Notes under the pieces: model-generated
Told to the model about the DNA's origin: nothing
What the model saw: the letters and a program-made list of their open reading frames with translations, nothing else
Databases searched by the model: none
Shown: in pieces, positions 35,633 through 44,516 of the stretch
Layout of the letters: each line of letters opens with the position of its first letter
Numbering within the stretch: position 1 is the first letter of the stretch
Assembly: GCF_002860325.1 (NCBI RefSeq)
Contig: NZ_PKOJ01000008.1
Location: 210,063 to 274,062 of the forward strand
Length of the DNA stretch: 64,000 nucleotides
Direction: 5' to 3'
Source of the DNA: Neptunicoccus cionae
GTDB taxonomy: Bacteria; Pseudomonadota; Alphaproteobacteria; Rhodobacterales; Rhodobacteraceae
Translations under genes and position numbers: made by a program

Positions 35633-36325
35633 ATGAGCAGCCATTTCCCACCCCGCGAGGTGATGAGCGAAACAACCGCGAATATGCTGCTGGAAATCGA
35701 CGCAGTGCATTTTAATGCGGAGAAACCGTTCACCTTCACCTCCGGCATTGCCAGCCCGGTTTATATCGACTGCCGCAAGATCATCGCCTATCCGCGGCTG
35801 CGCGATATGGTGACGGCGTTTTCCGTGTCGCTGATTTTGCGGGACGTAGGGTTTGAACAGTTCGACGCGGTTGCGGGCGGTGAAACTGCTGGTATTCCCT
35901 TTGCCGCATGGATCGCCAAGGAAATGGGCCTGCCGATGCATTACGTGCGCAAAAAGCCCAAAGGCTTCGGCCGCGATGCGCAGATCGAAGGCGATATTCA
36001 GGAAGAACAACGGGTGCTTCTGGTGGAAGACCTGACAACCGATGGGGGCAGCAAGATCAATTTTTGTAACGCGCTGCGCCGCGCCGGAGCACGGGCGGAC
36101 CACGCCATCGTCGTCTTTTACTACGACATTTTCCAGCAAACCCGAGACAGGCTGGACGCGGACGGCATTACCCTTCATTCCCTTGCCACATGGTGGGATG
36201 TTCTGGCCGCAAGCAAGAAGCAAAACCGCTTTGACACAAAAACACTCACCGAGGTCGAGGGCTTTCTGAACGCGCCTCTCGACTGGTCCGCCAGACACGG
36301 CGGCATATCCCATCTGACCCTTTAA
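35633..36325 (+). CDS. pyrE: Orotate phosphoribosyltransferase
   Basis: 230 residues from ATG 35633, preceded by AAAGGAAC. The PRPP-binding motif [14 protein letters not shown] is intact, [16 protein letters not shown] is the N-terminal orotate/PRPP region, and [10 protein letters not shown] the flexible catalytic loop with its Lys. Converts orotate plus PRPP to OMP. A longer open frame extends upstream into the hydrolase gene but is an overlap without a ribosome site. Its position behind a transporter and PyrD/PyrK suggests that imported orotate can be either salvaged to OMP here or degraded through the neighbouring enzymes. It may also be the cell's only pyrE; I cannot tell from the window. 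Confidence 0.92.
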   Translation: MSSHFPPREVMSETTANMLLEIDAVHFNAEKPFTFTSGIASPVYIDCRKIIAYPRLRDMVTAFSVSLILRDVGFEQFDAVAGGETAGIPFAAWIAKEMGLPMHYVRKKPKGFGRDAQIEGDIQEEQRVLLVEDLTTDGGSKINFCNALRRAGARADHAIVVFYYDIFQQTRDRLDADGITLHSLATWWDVLAASKKQNRFDTKTLTEVEGFLNAPLDWSARHGGISHLTL

Positions 36326-36336
36326 GGAGCACGCTA

Positions 36337-36669
36337 ATGATGTTCGATCAAATTCTGGAAACCCTGCGCAGCAACGGCAAAAGCGGTGCGGCCTATACAA
36401 AAACCATCGCTTTGGCTGAAAAGGCGATGACGGAAGATGCCGACCGCGCAGTTGCCTACGGATTGCTTTGCGATCTGGGCGAGCGGTTTATCGACTCGAC
36501 CGGTCGCCTGCCCGTAACCTCGGTACAGATCGACAAAGCCTTTGAAGAATTTGCACAGGCGACGAGCGATCTGAAGGCAGCTTATGAAAACGGCAGTGCA
36601 GAGGAAACCCTTCAGACTCTCAACCGGATTGCCAGCCTTGGCCGGACACCGCTCGATCTGTCCAAATAA
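36337..36669 (+). CDS. Small uncharacterised protein of the pyrimidine operon
   Basis: 110 residues, acidic, almost entirely helical by eye, no cysteines involved in a motif, no signal peptide and no membrane segment. I do not recognise the family. It starts 11 bp after pyrE with AAGGAG well spaced before two adjacent ATGs (36337 and 36340). As last gene before a strong hairpin it is clearly part of the transporter-pyrimidine operon; a regulatory or stabilising role is possible but unsupported. Confidence 0.75.
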   Translation: MMFDQILETLRSNGKSGAAYTKTIALAEKAMTEDADRAVAYGLLCDLGERFIDSTGRLPVTSVQIDKAFEEFAQATSDLKAAYENGSAEETLQTLNRIASLGRTPLDLSK

Positions 36670-36681
36670 ACGATTTTCACA

Positions 36682-36717
36682 TCGCGCATCCGGCAGAATC
36701 TCACGCCGGATGCGCGA
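36682..36717. terminator. Strong hairpin ending the pyrimidine operon
   Basis: A perfect 13-bp stem (TCGCGCATCCGGC with GCCGGATGCGCGA) with a 10-base loop, 12 bp after the stop of the small gene. There is no T-run on the plus strand, so it may stop transcription only partly or protect the 3' end. Confidence 0.55.
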
Positions 36718-36986
36718 AAAACCCTACCTTCTGCGCACTGCTACGTGTCGCTACTTTTTTGTGCAAACCATACAAATTTAGATTAAACTTTATACATATG
36801 CCTGTTTTTAGGGCAGAAAATGCAGTCCCTCTCTGCCCCTGCGCCCTCCGCTGTGATCGTGCTTTGTTCGAGCCTACGAAACTTACCGCACCCGCGTGAG
36901 GAAATCCGATCAACAGTCCTGCCTCCATAAACCTCCGGCCTGTCAGTCCGGCCCAGCCCCGCGCTGTCGGTGCGGCCAAGCTGACG

Positions 36987-37751
36987 TTGCGCGCCGCCCC
37001 TTCAGGCCGCACTGGCATTGCGGATTTGCGCCAGTCCGGTGCGCTGAAGCTGGTTTTCCCCCGACAATTGACCGATGGCGCCGAAACGATCCTTGTGAAC
37101 ACAGCCGGAGGCATCACCGGCGGCGACAGGTATGATCTGGATATCACTGTCGAGGAAAATGCAGCGCTTAGCCTGACGACCCAAGCGGCAGAGCGGGCTT
37201 ACCGTGCACAAAGGGGCGAAACCGGCAGGGTAACAACCCGAATAACCGTTCAGTCCGGCGCGCAGATGAACTGGCTGCCACAAGAATTGATCCTGTTTGA
37301 ACGCTGCGCCCTCAACCGGCGGCTTTCTGTAGACCTGCACGGCGACGCCCGCCTGTTAATGGTGGAACCCGTCGTATTCGGGCGTGCCGCGATGAAAGAA
37401 GTTCTGCACGACATTCATTTTCACGATCGCATTTCGGTGACGCGGGACGGCTGCCCGCTTTACCTTGACGCGATGAAGATCAGCGGCGACGCTGCCGCCC
37501 GCCTGTCCCGCCCCGCCATTGCCAACAAGGCAGGCGCAATGGCAAGCGTATTATGCGTTGCACCGGACATTTCCGCTGATCTGGCCGCTGTACGCGATCT
37601 GTTACCTGCCACGGCCGGTGCCAGCCTGATTGCACCCGATACACTGGTGATCCGCCAGCTCGCACAAGACAGTTTCATGCTGCGCCGCAGCCTGATGCCC
37701 CTGTTGGAGCATCTGTCCCAATCCCCTTTGCCCGCATCCTGGAGGCTTTGA
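36987..37751 (+). CDS. ureD: Urease accessory protein UreD
   Basis: At least 254 residues from TTG 36987. UreD features: LRQSGALKLVFPR near the N-terminus, the VNTAGGITGGDRYDL motif, TTQAAERAYR, WLPQELILFE and RAAMKE. UreD, with UreF and UreG, forms the complex that loads nickel into apo-urease. The start is problematic: UreD-like sequence continues in frame to 36900 (for example QPRAVGAAKLTLR before the TTG), and a GAGGAA ribosome-like site lies at 36898-36903, yet no ATG, GTG or TTG occurs there; an ATC at 36909 would be the spaced codon. Either a rare start codon, a small sequencing error, or a truncated N-terminus. First gene of the urease operon. Confidence 0.85.
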   Translation: MRAAPSGRTGIADLRQSGALKLVFPRQLTDGAETILVNTAGGITGGDRYDLDITVEENAALSLTTQAAERAYRAQRGETGRVTTRITVQSGAQMNWLPQELILFERCALNRRLSVDLHGDARLLMVEPVVFGRAAMKEVLHDIHFHDRISVTRDGCPLYLDAMKISGDAAARLSRPAIANKAGAMASVLCVAPDISADLAAVRDLLPATAGASLIAPDTLVIRQLAQDSFMLRRSLMPLLEHLSQSPLPASWRL

Positions 37752-37754
37752 TCC

Positions 37755-38057
37755 ATGCAACTTACCCCCCGCGAAAAAGAAAAACTTCTGGTCGCACTCG
37801 CCGCTGACGTGGCCCGAAAGCGGCTTGCCCGTGGCGTCAAGCTGAACCATCCTGAGGCGATTGCCCTGATCACGGACGCTGTTGTCGAAGGTGCCCGCGA
37901 CGGACGCTCTGTGGCCGATATGATGGAGGCTGGCGGCAAGGTCGTTACACGGGCCGACTGCATGGAAGGCATCCCCGAAATGATCCACGAAGTGCAGGTG
38001 GAAGCCACCTTCCCTGACGGGACCAAGCTTGTCACTGTTCACAACCCTATCCGTTAG
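37755..38057 (+). CDS. ureA: Urease gamma subunit
   Basis: 100 residues, the full normal length: [11 protein letters not shown] at the start and [14 protein letters not shown] and [17 protein letters not shown] motifs throughout are characteristic. Structural subunit of the (alpha-beta-gamma)3 urease. Four bp after ureD and nine bp before ureB, so co-transcribed. Confidence 0.96.
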   Translation: MQLTPREKEKLLVALAADVARKRLARGVKLNHPEAIALITDAVVEGARDGRSVADMMEAGGKVVTRADCMEGIPEMIHEVQVEATFPDGTKLVTVHNPIR

Positions 38058-38066
38058 GAGCCCCAC

Positions 38067-38372
38067 ATGATCCCCGGAGAACTCTTTCCTGCTGAAGGCA
38101 TGCTTACCCTGAACGCCGGTGCCAAATCCGTGACGCTGATGGTCGCCAACACCGGCGACCGGCCGGTGCAGGTGGGCAGCCATTATCATTTCGCCGAAAC
38201 CAACCCTGCCCTTGATTTCGACCGTGATCAGGCCCGCGGGATGCGGCTTGATATTGCAGCCGGAACCGCGGTGCGGTTCGAACCCGGCCAGCGGCGGGAA
38301 GTGCAGCTGATCCCGCTTGGGGGTGATCGCAAGGTTTACGGCTTTAACCAACAGATTATGGGGGCGCTCTGA
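38067..38372 (+). CDS. ureB: Urease beta subunit
   Basis: 101 residues, normal length: the IPGE start, the [17 protein letters not shown] core and the C-terminal GFN motif are typical. Structural subunit packing against UreC. Its stop abuts the ureC start (TGA directly followed by ATG). Confidence 0.96.
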   Translation: MIPGELFPAEGMLTLNAGAKSVTLMVANTGDRPVQVGSHYHFAETNPALDFDRDQARGMRLDIAAGTAVRFEPGQRREVQLIPLGGDRKVYGFNQQIMGAL

Positions 38373-40082
38373 ATGCCTGTAGAAATTTCCCGCGCGCAAT
38401 ATGCGGCAATGTACGGCCCCACAACAGGGGATAAACTGCGACTGGCTGACACGGATCTTATCATCGAGGTGGAACGGGATCTGACCACCTATGGTGAAGA
38501 GGTCAAGTTCGGCGGTGGCAAGGTGATCCGCGACGGGATGGGGCAATCGCAGGCCACCCGCGCACAGGGCGCTGTGGACACGGTCATCACCAATGCGCTG
38601 ATCGTGGATCATTCCGGTATTTACAAGGCGGATGTGGCACTGAAGGACGGTTTAATCCACGCCATCGGCAAAGCCGGCAACCCCGATACGCAACCCGGTG
38701 TTGATATTATCGTGGGTCCGGGAACTGAAGTGATCGCAGGCGAAGGCCGCATCCTGACTGCAGGCGGTATGGACAGCCATATCCACTTTATCTGCCCGCA
38801 ACAGATGGAAGATTCCCTTCATTCCGGTGTGACCACCTGCTTTGGCGGCGGCACTGGTCCGGCACAGGGCACGCTGGCCACAACCTGCACCCCCGGCCCA
38901 TGGCATATCGGGCGGATGCTGCAATCCTTTGACGGCATCGCCATGAATATCGGCTTGTCCGGCAAAGGCAACGCCAGCCGCCCGGAGGCGCTGGTGGAAA
39001 TGGTCAAGGGCGGCGCCTGTGCGCTGAAACTGCACGAAGACTGGGGCACCACGCCCGCAGCAATTGATTGCTGCCTGTCTGTGGCGGATGACATGGACGT
39101 GCAGGTGATGATCCATACCGACACGCTGAATGAATCAGGCTTTGTGGAACACACGGTCGGTGCGCTCAAGGGGCGGACGATCCACGCGTTTCACACCGAA
39201 GGGGCTGGCGGCGGCCATGCACCGGACATCATCAAGATTTGCGGCGATGCCAATGTGTTGCCCTCTTCCACCAACCCGACACGCCCTTTCACGGTTAACA
39301 CGCTGGAAGAACATCTGGATATGCTGATGGTCTGTCACCACCTGGACAAATCTATTCCAGAAGACATCGCCTTTGCCGAAAGCCGTATCCGCCGTGAAAC
39401 CATCGCAGCCGAAGACATCCTGCACGACATGGGCGCGTTTTCCATCATCGCGTCCGACAGTCAGGCCATGGGCCGTGTCGGTGAAGTGCTGATCCGCACA
39501 TGGCAGACCGCCGACAAAATGAAAAAGCAGCGGGGGCGTCTGGCCGAGGAAACCGGCGAAAACGACAATCTGCGGGTGCGCCGCTATATTGCGAAATACA
39601 CGATAAATCCGGCGATTGCCCAAGGGGTCGGCCATGTGCTCGGGGATATTTCCGTAGGCAAACGGGCGGACCTTGCCCTGTGGTCTCCGGCCTTTTTCGG
39701 CGTGAAACCCGAAATGGTCCTCTTGGGCGGCAGTATCGCGGTGGCGCAAATGGGCGATCCGAATGCTTCGATCCCGACACCGCAACCGGTCTATTCCCGT
39801 CCGATGTTTGCAAGTTATGGCGGCGCACTCGGCCAATCCTCGGTCAGTTTTATTTCCGGTGCGGCGCAGGCTGACGGACTGCGCGACCAGCTTGGCCTGT
39901 CAAAGCAGACGGTTGCTGTTGAAAACACCCGCAACATTGGCAAGTCGGACATGGTGCTGAATGCCACGCTGCCCGAAATCGAAGTCCATCCCGAAACCTA
40001 CGAGGTCCGCGCGGATGGTGAACTGCTAACTTGCCAGCCCGCCGAAGTCCTGCCGATGGCGCAACGCTACTTCATGTTCTAG
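38373..40082 (+). CDS. ureC: Urease alpha (catalytic) subunit
   Basis: 569 residues, full length. Active-site residues are present: HIHFICPQQ (the first two nickel-binding His), Lys near residue 218 in [10 protein letters not shown] (carbamylated bridging Lys), the [10 protein letters not shown] and [12 protein letters not shown]is residues, and the flap motif VCHHLDK with the mobile Cys and catalytic His. Hydrolyses urea to ammonia and carbamate in the cytoplasm. No urea transporter gene (urtABCDE or ureI) is in the window. Confidence 0.97.
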   Translation: MPVEISRAQYAAMYGPTTGDKLRLADTDLIIEVERDLTTYGEEVKFGGGKVIRDGMGQSQATRAQGAVDTVITNALIVDHSGIYKADVALKDGLIHAIGKAGNPDTQPGVDIIVGPGTEVIAGEGRILTAGGMDSHIHFICPQQMEDSLHSGVTTCFGGGTGPAQGTLATTCTPGPWHIGRMLQSFDGIAMNIGLSGKGNASRPEALVEMVKGGACALKLHEDWGTTPAAIDCCLSVADDMDVQVMIHTDTLNESGFVEHTVGALKGRTIHAFHTEGAGGGHAPDIIKICGDANVLPSSTNPTRPFTVNTLEEHLDMLMVCHHLDKSIPEDIAFAESRIRRETIAAEDILHDMGAFSIIASDSQAMGRVGEVLIRTWQTADKMKKQRGRLAEETGENDNLRVRRYIAKYTINPAIAQGVGHVLGDISVGKRADLALWSPAFFGVKPEMVLLGGSIAVAQMGDPNASIPTPQPVYSRPMFASYGGALGQSSVSFISGAAQADGLRDQLGLSKQTVAVENTRNIGKSDMVLNATLPEIEVHPETYEVRADGELLTCQPAEVLPMAQRYFMF

Positions 40083-40091
40083 GGGATTACG

Positions 40092-40601
40092 ATGGGCACG
40101 CTTCCGATAGCACAAAACCTTCACCGAGCGGGGAACTGGACCGGAGCGGCGGACAGTTGCGTTCTGGATTACACGGGCCGTTTTTTGCGCCGCAAACGGC
40201 TGACCACCGCCAATGGCATTCCGTTTCTGGTGGACTTACCCCAGACCACATCCCTGAACGACGGGGATGCGCTGGAGCTGTCAAACGGCGGGCTGATCCG
40301 CATTACAGCCGCTTGCGAAGCCTTGTTGCAGGTGACTGGCCCGGATCTGATCCGCCTTGCGTGGCATGTGGGAAACCGGCACACGCCCTGTCAGATCGGT
40401 CGTGACCACCTGTTAATTCAGGATGATCCGGTTATCGGGCATATGCTGGAACACCTCGGCGCAACTCTGACACGGGTGAACCGTCCCTTTACACCTGAAG
40501 GTGGCGCTTATGGTCACGGGCGCACCCATTCTCATGCGCATGGGGCCACAGCCCATGACGGGGCACACTCCGCCACACACGCCCATTCCCATGAGCATTG
40601 A
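40092..40601 (+). CDS. ureE: Urease accessory metallochaperone UreE
   Basis: 169 residues. The N-terminal half is the UreE peptide-binding domain, the second holds the conserved LAWHVGNRHTPCQI nickel-site His and HMLEHLGAT. The last ~28 residues are strongly His-rich (about ten His), a nickel-binding tail. Donates nickel to UreG. The ureF start lies inside its final codons (11-base overlap). Confidence 0.95.
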   Translation: MGTLPIAQNLHRAGNWTGAADSCVLDYTGRFLRRKRLTTANGIPFLVDLPQTTSLNDGDALELSNGGLIRITAACEALLQVTGPDLIRLAWHVGNRHTPCQIGRDHLLIQDDPVIGHMLEHLGATLTRVNRPFTPEGGAYGHGRTHSHAHGATAHDGAHSATHAHSHEH

Positions 40602-41238
40602 ACAGGACGCGCTGACACTGGCGCAGTGGCTTTCGCCTGCTTTCCCGATTGGCGCTTTCGCCTATTCCCACGGGCTGGAAGCAGCGATTAACAGCGGTCT
40701 GATCAAATCAGGCGGGGATCTTTCGGACTGGCTGGAAGACATCCTTCAACACGGTAGCGGGCGCAATGACTGCATTCTGCTGCGCGCCGCCTATGTGTGC
40801 AGCACCCCCGCTGCCCTGTCAGAGGTAAACGACACAGGGCTGGCCTTTGCTGCCAGTGCAGAACGTCGGCTGGAAACCAGCGTGCAAGGCGCGGCCTTCT
40901 GCAAAACGTCCGCAGCGGTCTGGGGCGGAGAAGCCTCCGGTTTGATCTATCCGGTTGCTGTCGGCGCAAGTGCTGCGCGGCTCTCTCTCAACGTTGATCT
41001 GACGGCGGTTATGTTCGTGCAATCCATGACCGGCAATCTGGTGTCTGCCGCCCAGCGCCTGATGCCTTTGGGCCAGACCGACGGGCAGGCAATCCTCGCC
41101 GCACTGTTGCCCCTTTGCCAAGAGGTTGCCGCCGGAACAAAACAGGCAGGGCTCGACGATCTGGAAAGCACGGCATTCCTGTCGGACATCGCAGCCATGC
41201 AACACGAAACGCTACAACCAAGGATTTTTCGCACATGA
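40591..41238 (+). CDS. ureF: Urease accessory protein UreF
   Basis: 215 residues from ATG 40591: [21 protein letters not shown] at the N-terminus is the UreF signature and the helical remainder fits the family length. Bridges UreD and UreG in the maturation complex. The open frame extends upstream inside ureE, but the family start coincides with the overlap ATG. Overlaps ureG by four bases. Confidence 0.93.
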   Translation: MSIEQDALTLAQWLSPAFPIGAFAYSHGLEAAINSGLIKSGGDLSDWLEDILQHGSGRNDCILLRAAYVCSTPAALSEVNDTGLAFAASAERRLETSVQGAAFCKTSAAVWGGEASGLIYPVAVGASAARLSLNVDLTAVMFVQSMTGNLVSAAQRLMPLGQTDGQAILAALLPLCQEVAAGTKQAGLDDLESTAFLSDIAAMQHETLQPRIFRT

Positions 41239-41846
41239 CAGTACTGAACGGCCCCCTGCGTGTGGGCATTGGCGGACCTGTTGGCGCTGGCAAAACCACA
41301 CTGACAGCCGCTCTCGCCCGTGCGCTCCACCCTGCTGTTTCCATCGGGGTGATCACCAATGACATTTACACACAGGAAGACGCCGAAGCCCTGATGCGGA
41401 TGCAAGTGCTGCCGCAGGACCGGATTATCGGCGTGGAAACCGGCGGCTGTCCCCATACTGCGATCCGCGAGGATGCCTCGATCAATCTGGCTGCAATCGC
41501 AGAAATGCAGCAGCGTCATGACGATCTGGAAGTGGTTCTGATCGAAAGCGGCGGCGACAATCTGTCTGCCACTTTCAGCCCTGAACTGGCCGACCTGACC
41601 TTATATGTAATCGACGTAGCCGCAGGAGAGGAAATTCCCCGCAAGGGCGGCCCTGCTATCACCCGATCGGACCTGTTGGTTATTAACAAAACCGATCTTG
41701 CCCCCCATGTGGGCGCATCGCTGGAAGTGATGGAACGAGATTGTATAAAGATGCGCGGCGAACGTCCTTTTGCCTTTTGCGCCTTGCGCAAGAACGAAGG
41801 CGTGGACGAAGTGCTAAACTTCATCATGCAATGCGGCGGCTTGTAA
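41235..41846 (+). CDS. ureG: Urease accessory GTPase UreG
   Basis: 203 residues: the P-loop [11 protein letters not shown], the switch region [16 protein letters not shown] with the CPH nickel-binding motif, [17 protein letters not shown], and the guanine-specificity motif NKTDLAP are all intact. Hydrolyses GTP to drive nickel insertion into urease. Last gene of the operon, followed by a hairpin terminator. Confidence 0.96.
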   Translation: MTVLNGPLRVGIGGPVGAGKTTLTAALARALHPAVSIGVITNDIYTQEDAEALMRMQVLPQDRIIGVETGGCPHTAIREDASINLAAIAEMQQRHDDLEVVLIESGGDNLSATFSPELADLTLYVIDVAAGEEIPRKGGPAITRSDLLVINKTDLAPHVGASLEVMERDCIKMRGERPFAFCALRKNEGVDEVLNFIMQCGGL

Positions 41847-41852
41847 TGCGGC

Positions 41853-41885
41853 GAGAGCGGCGGACGCCATCCGCCCGCCGCTCTC
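41853..41885. terminator. Hairpin terminator between convergent genes
   Basis: An 11-bp perfect stem GAGAGCGGCGG / CCGCCGCTCTC with an 11-base loop lies seven bp after ureG and 17 bp before the end of the convergent gene; only a short TTT follows. Confidence 0.7.
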
Positions 41886-41902
41886 CGGTTTAACCTGAAT
41901 AT

Positions 41903-42523
41903 TCAGAACAATTGCTGGTTTGTGGACTGCATATTCAGCTCTTTACCCACAAACATATCTGTCTCAACCGCCTCTGCCAACACATGCGCAACGTCTGCAC
42001 GGGAAGCATTGGCGCTGGCATCCACATCCGAACCCAGAACAATTTTGGCACTGCGCCCGTCATCTGTCAGTGCCACAGGACGCAGGATCGCATAGTCAAG
42101 ACCGGAAGCTTTCAGATGCTCGTCCGCCGCGTGCTTTGCTTTCAGATAGTGGGCCAGTTCGCCTTGCGGGTTTTCCTGATCCGCACCGATAGAGCTTAGC
42201 ATAACAAACCGTTCGACGCCCTCCTCACGGGCCTGATCCATCAGACTTTGAGCACCCTCACGGTCGACTTTATCGGTCATTTCCGCGCTGGCACCGCTGC
42301 CTGCGCCAGCAGCGAAGACCACAGCGTCCATGCCGGAACAGCAGCCTTTCTGCAGGTCGGTCAGATCCCCCTGACGCAGTTCCGCACCTTCAGGCAACAC
42401 ACTGGTATCAGATGTTTCCCGCACAAGCGCGGTCGGCTTGTAACCCCGCTCGATAAGATTGCGGACAACCTGCCGTCCGGTTTTGCCGGTTGCGCCTGCA
42501 ACGAGTACATTCTTGTTAGCCAT
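41903..42523 (-). CDS. NAD(P)-binding Rossmann protein (atypical SDR, YwnB/YhfK-like)
   Basis: 206 residues: VAGATGKTGRQVV is the NAD(P)-binding glycine motif of the NAD(P)H-binding (NmrA-like/SDR_a5) group, followed by LSSIGAD and a YLKAKHAADEHL helix with Tyr and Lys. Starts with ATG after AGGAGAA. Members are sugar-nucleotide- or quinone-reductase-like or redox-sensing proteins; exact role unknown. It follows the aldehyde dehydrogenase gene by 81 bp on the same strand and may be co-transcribed with it. Confidence 0.85.
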   Translation of the reverse strand: MANKNVLVAGATGKTGRQVVRNLIERGYKPTALVRETSDTSVLPEGAELRQGDLTDLQKGCCSGMDAVVFAAGAGSGASAEMTDKVDREGAQSLMDQAREEGVERFVMLSSIGADQENPQGELAHYLKAKHAADEHLKASGLDYAILRPVALTDDGRSAKIVLGSDVDASANASRADVAHVLAEAVETDMFVGKELNMQSTNQQLF

Positions 42524-42604
42524 TTGTAATTCTCCTTCTCTTTCTGGATGGGCGCTTTGCGCAATGGGAAAGCACCCGTTTCTAAGGGGGGCCTGATCGC
42601 GTCA

Positions 42605-43978
42605 TCAGGGCAGGAAGACTGCCTTGGCGTTGACAAATTCCTTCATTCCGAAACCGCCATGCTCGCGGCCGTAACCGGAATCCTTCACGCCACCGAAAGG
42701 CATGTTCGGATCGGCGGCGCCAAATGAATTGATCCGCACCATGCCAGTGTCAAAATGCTCTCGGGCAAGCCTGAGCGCGCGGTCCTCATCCCTGCAGAAG
42801 ATTCCTCCGCCCAAGCCGTAGCGGCTGTCATTGGCAAGCTGCATCGCATGCTCGTCGTCTTTCGCCCGGATGACAGAGGCGACCGGCCCGAAGATTTCAT
42901 CGTCAAACGCTGGCATGCCTTCTTTCAGATCGGCCAGAACGGTGGCGGGGTAATAGGCACCGGTGCGCTCAGGCACCTCGCCCCCGCAAAGTACCGAAGC
43001 ACCAAGGGACACACTTTTTTCAACCTGACCTTTAACGGTGTTGAACTGGTCTTCGCTCGACAACGGACCAAGCTGGGTATCCTCATCCGTCGGATCGCCC
43101 ATTCTGATCGCCTTCATCTGCTCTACAAACGCATCTACAAACGCGTCGTAAACCTTGTCTGTGACGATGAAGCGTTTGGCCGAAACACAGGTTTCCCCGT
43201 TGTTATAAAGCCGCCCCATAACCGAAAACTTCACAGCGGTTTCAACGTCGGCGTCCTCCAGCACTAGGTAGGCGTCATTTGACCCAAGCTCCAACACGGT
43301 TTTCTTCAGCGCTTTTGCCGCGACCGAGCCGATGTGTCGGCCTGCACCATCGCTGCCGGTCATAGTCACACCGCGCACTTTGGGGTGCTCGATCAGCTTG
43401 TCAGAGGTATCGTGGTCAATCACCACAACCTGAAACAGATCTTCGGGCAATCCTGCCTCTATGCAAAGTTCACGCAATCGCAGCCCGGAGCCCGTACAAA
43501 TGCTCGCGTGTTTCAGCACACAGCCGTTCCCGACCATAAGGTTCGCTGCCAGAACGCGAACAGGCTGATAGAGCGGAAAGTTCCACGGCTGGATTGAATA
43601 GATCACCCCGATCGGCTGATAGGTCACGATCCCTTTCTTTCCGTCCCCGTGGGCCCGCTGCTCATCCGCGAGCATGTCGGGTCCGTTTTTCGCAGTGTAT
43701 TCAAAGATCGCTGCACAGATTTCGATTTCCGTGTGACCGTCCTTCAACAGCTTGCCGGTCTCTTTTGTCATCAGTTCGGCCAGCTCGTCTGCGTTGTCCC
43801 GCAGCTTTTGAGCAATTTTTTCGAGGTAAGGCGCACGTTCGGCGTGGGAGAGTTTGCGCCATTCGAGAAAGGCTTCGTGAGAGGCTTCCAACCGCTCCAA
43901 TACCTCGGCCTCGCTCATTACGTCATAGGATTGGAGTTTTTCGCCGGTTGCCGGATTCTGCGTGGTAATTTTCGCCAT
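42605..43978 (-). CDS. NAD(P)-dependent aldehyde dehydrogenase (succinate-semialdehyde type)
   Basis: 457 residues of the ALDH superfamily: PWNFPLYQ is the oxyanion/NAD motif, VLELGSND contains the general-base Glu, and NNGETCVSAKRF the catalytic Cys; FGGVKDSGYGREHG near the C-terminus is the usual end motif. The pattern (short N-terminus, NPATGE, YQPIGVIYSIQPWNFP) best fits succinate-semialdehyde dehydrogenase-like enzymes (GabD/Sad/YneI type), oxidising succinate semialdehyde to succinate, but other aldehydes are possible. It lies 88 bp after a receiver gene, with a perfect 15-bp palindrome in the gap. Confidence 0.88.
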   Translation of the reverse strand: MAKITTQNPATGEKLQSYDVMSEAEVLERLEASHEAFLEWRKLSHAERAPYLEKIAQKLRDNADELAELMTKETGKLLKDGHTEIEICAAIFEYTAKNGPDMLADEQRAHGDGKKGIVTYQPIGVIYSIQPWNFPLYQPVRVLAANLMVGNGCVLKHASICTGSGLRLRELCIEAGLPEDLFQVVVIDHDTSDKLIEHPKVRGVTMTGSDGAGRHIGSVAAKALKKTVLELGSNDAYLVLEDADVETAVKFSVMGRLYNNGETCVSAKRFIVTDKVYDAFVDAFVEQMKAIRMGDPTDEDTQLGPLSSEDQFNTVKGQVEKSVSLGASVLCGGEVPERTGAYYPATVLADLKEGMPAFDDEIFGPVASVIRAKDDEHAMQLANDSRYGLGGGIFCRDEDRALRLAREHFDTGMVRINSFGAADPNMPFGGVKDSGYGREHGGFGMKEFVNAKAVFLP

Positions 43979-44026
43979 GGATTGTTCCTTTCGCTTTGCA
44001 GACCCAACAGGTGGGACGCGCGAAAG

Positions 44027-44041
44027 TTCCAGTCACTGGAA
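44027..44041. promoter_or_regulatory. Perfect palindrome upstream of the aldehyde dehydrogenase
   Basis: TTCCAGTCACTGGAA: 7-bp arms around one central base, 48 bp before the ALDH start. It may be an operator or a weak terminator of the receiver gene; the sequence does not decide. Confidence 0.4.
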
Positions 44042-44066
44042 GAAAATTGATCACGAAGACGTCAGG

Positions 44067-44483
44067 TCAGACTGCTGTGCCTGTGGAAGACGCCGCTTTA
44101 CGGGTGTGTTGTTCCCAGCAGTCGTCTATCATATCTGCGATGTCGTTTGTCTCGAACGGCTTTGTAATCACCGCTTCGGCGCCTGCCGCCATAAGACGGT
44201 CCGTATTGCTCCGTTCAGCCTTGGCTGTCATGAAGATAGCCGGAATATCGCTCAGTCCGTCAATGGCTGCGATACCCTTCCATGTTTCCTCTCCATCCAG
44301 TTCCGGCATCATGAAGTCGAGCAGTAAAAGTTGCGGTTTGAAACTACGTGCAATCTCGATGGCTTCCTTGCCGCTTGCACAGGATTTAATTTCGTATCCC
44401 CGCGCAATTTCCAGCGTGATCTGGACGATAAACCGGATATCGTCCTCGTCATCTACGTGTAGAATTCTTTTAAGCTCAGTCAT
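44067..44483 (-). CDS. Single-domain response regulator (CheY-like)
   Basis: 138 residues, a receiver domain only: acidic pair HVDDEDD near residues 10-15, phospho-acceptor Asp56 in LLLLDFMMPELDG, MTAKAE for the Thr/Ser and KPF for the conserved Lys. No output domain; a Ser/Thr/Ala-rich tail follows. Lies 33 bp after the histidine kinase gene on the same strand, so the two form a pair; it probably passes phosphate onward or acts by protein contact. Confidence 0.9.
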   Translation of the reverse strand: MTELKRILHVDDEDDIRFIVQITLEIARGYEIKSCASGKEAIEIARSFKPQLLLLDFMMPELDGEETWKGIAAIDGLSDIPAIFMTAKAERSNTDRLMAAGAEAVITKPFETNDIADMIDDCWEQHTRKAASSTGTAV

Positions 44484-44516
44484 TATATGTCCTCGGAGGA
44501 AAGAACCTCCGCCTAC

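Noticed and set aside
42592..42609. CCTGAT / ATCAGG inverted repeat at the end of the aldehyde dehydrogenase gene
   Set aside because: Only six pairs, overlaps the stop codon, and has no T-run, so not a convincing terminator.
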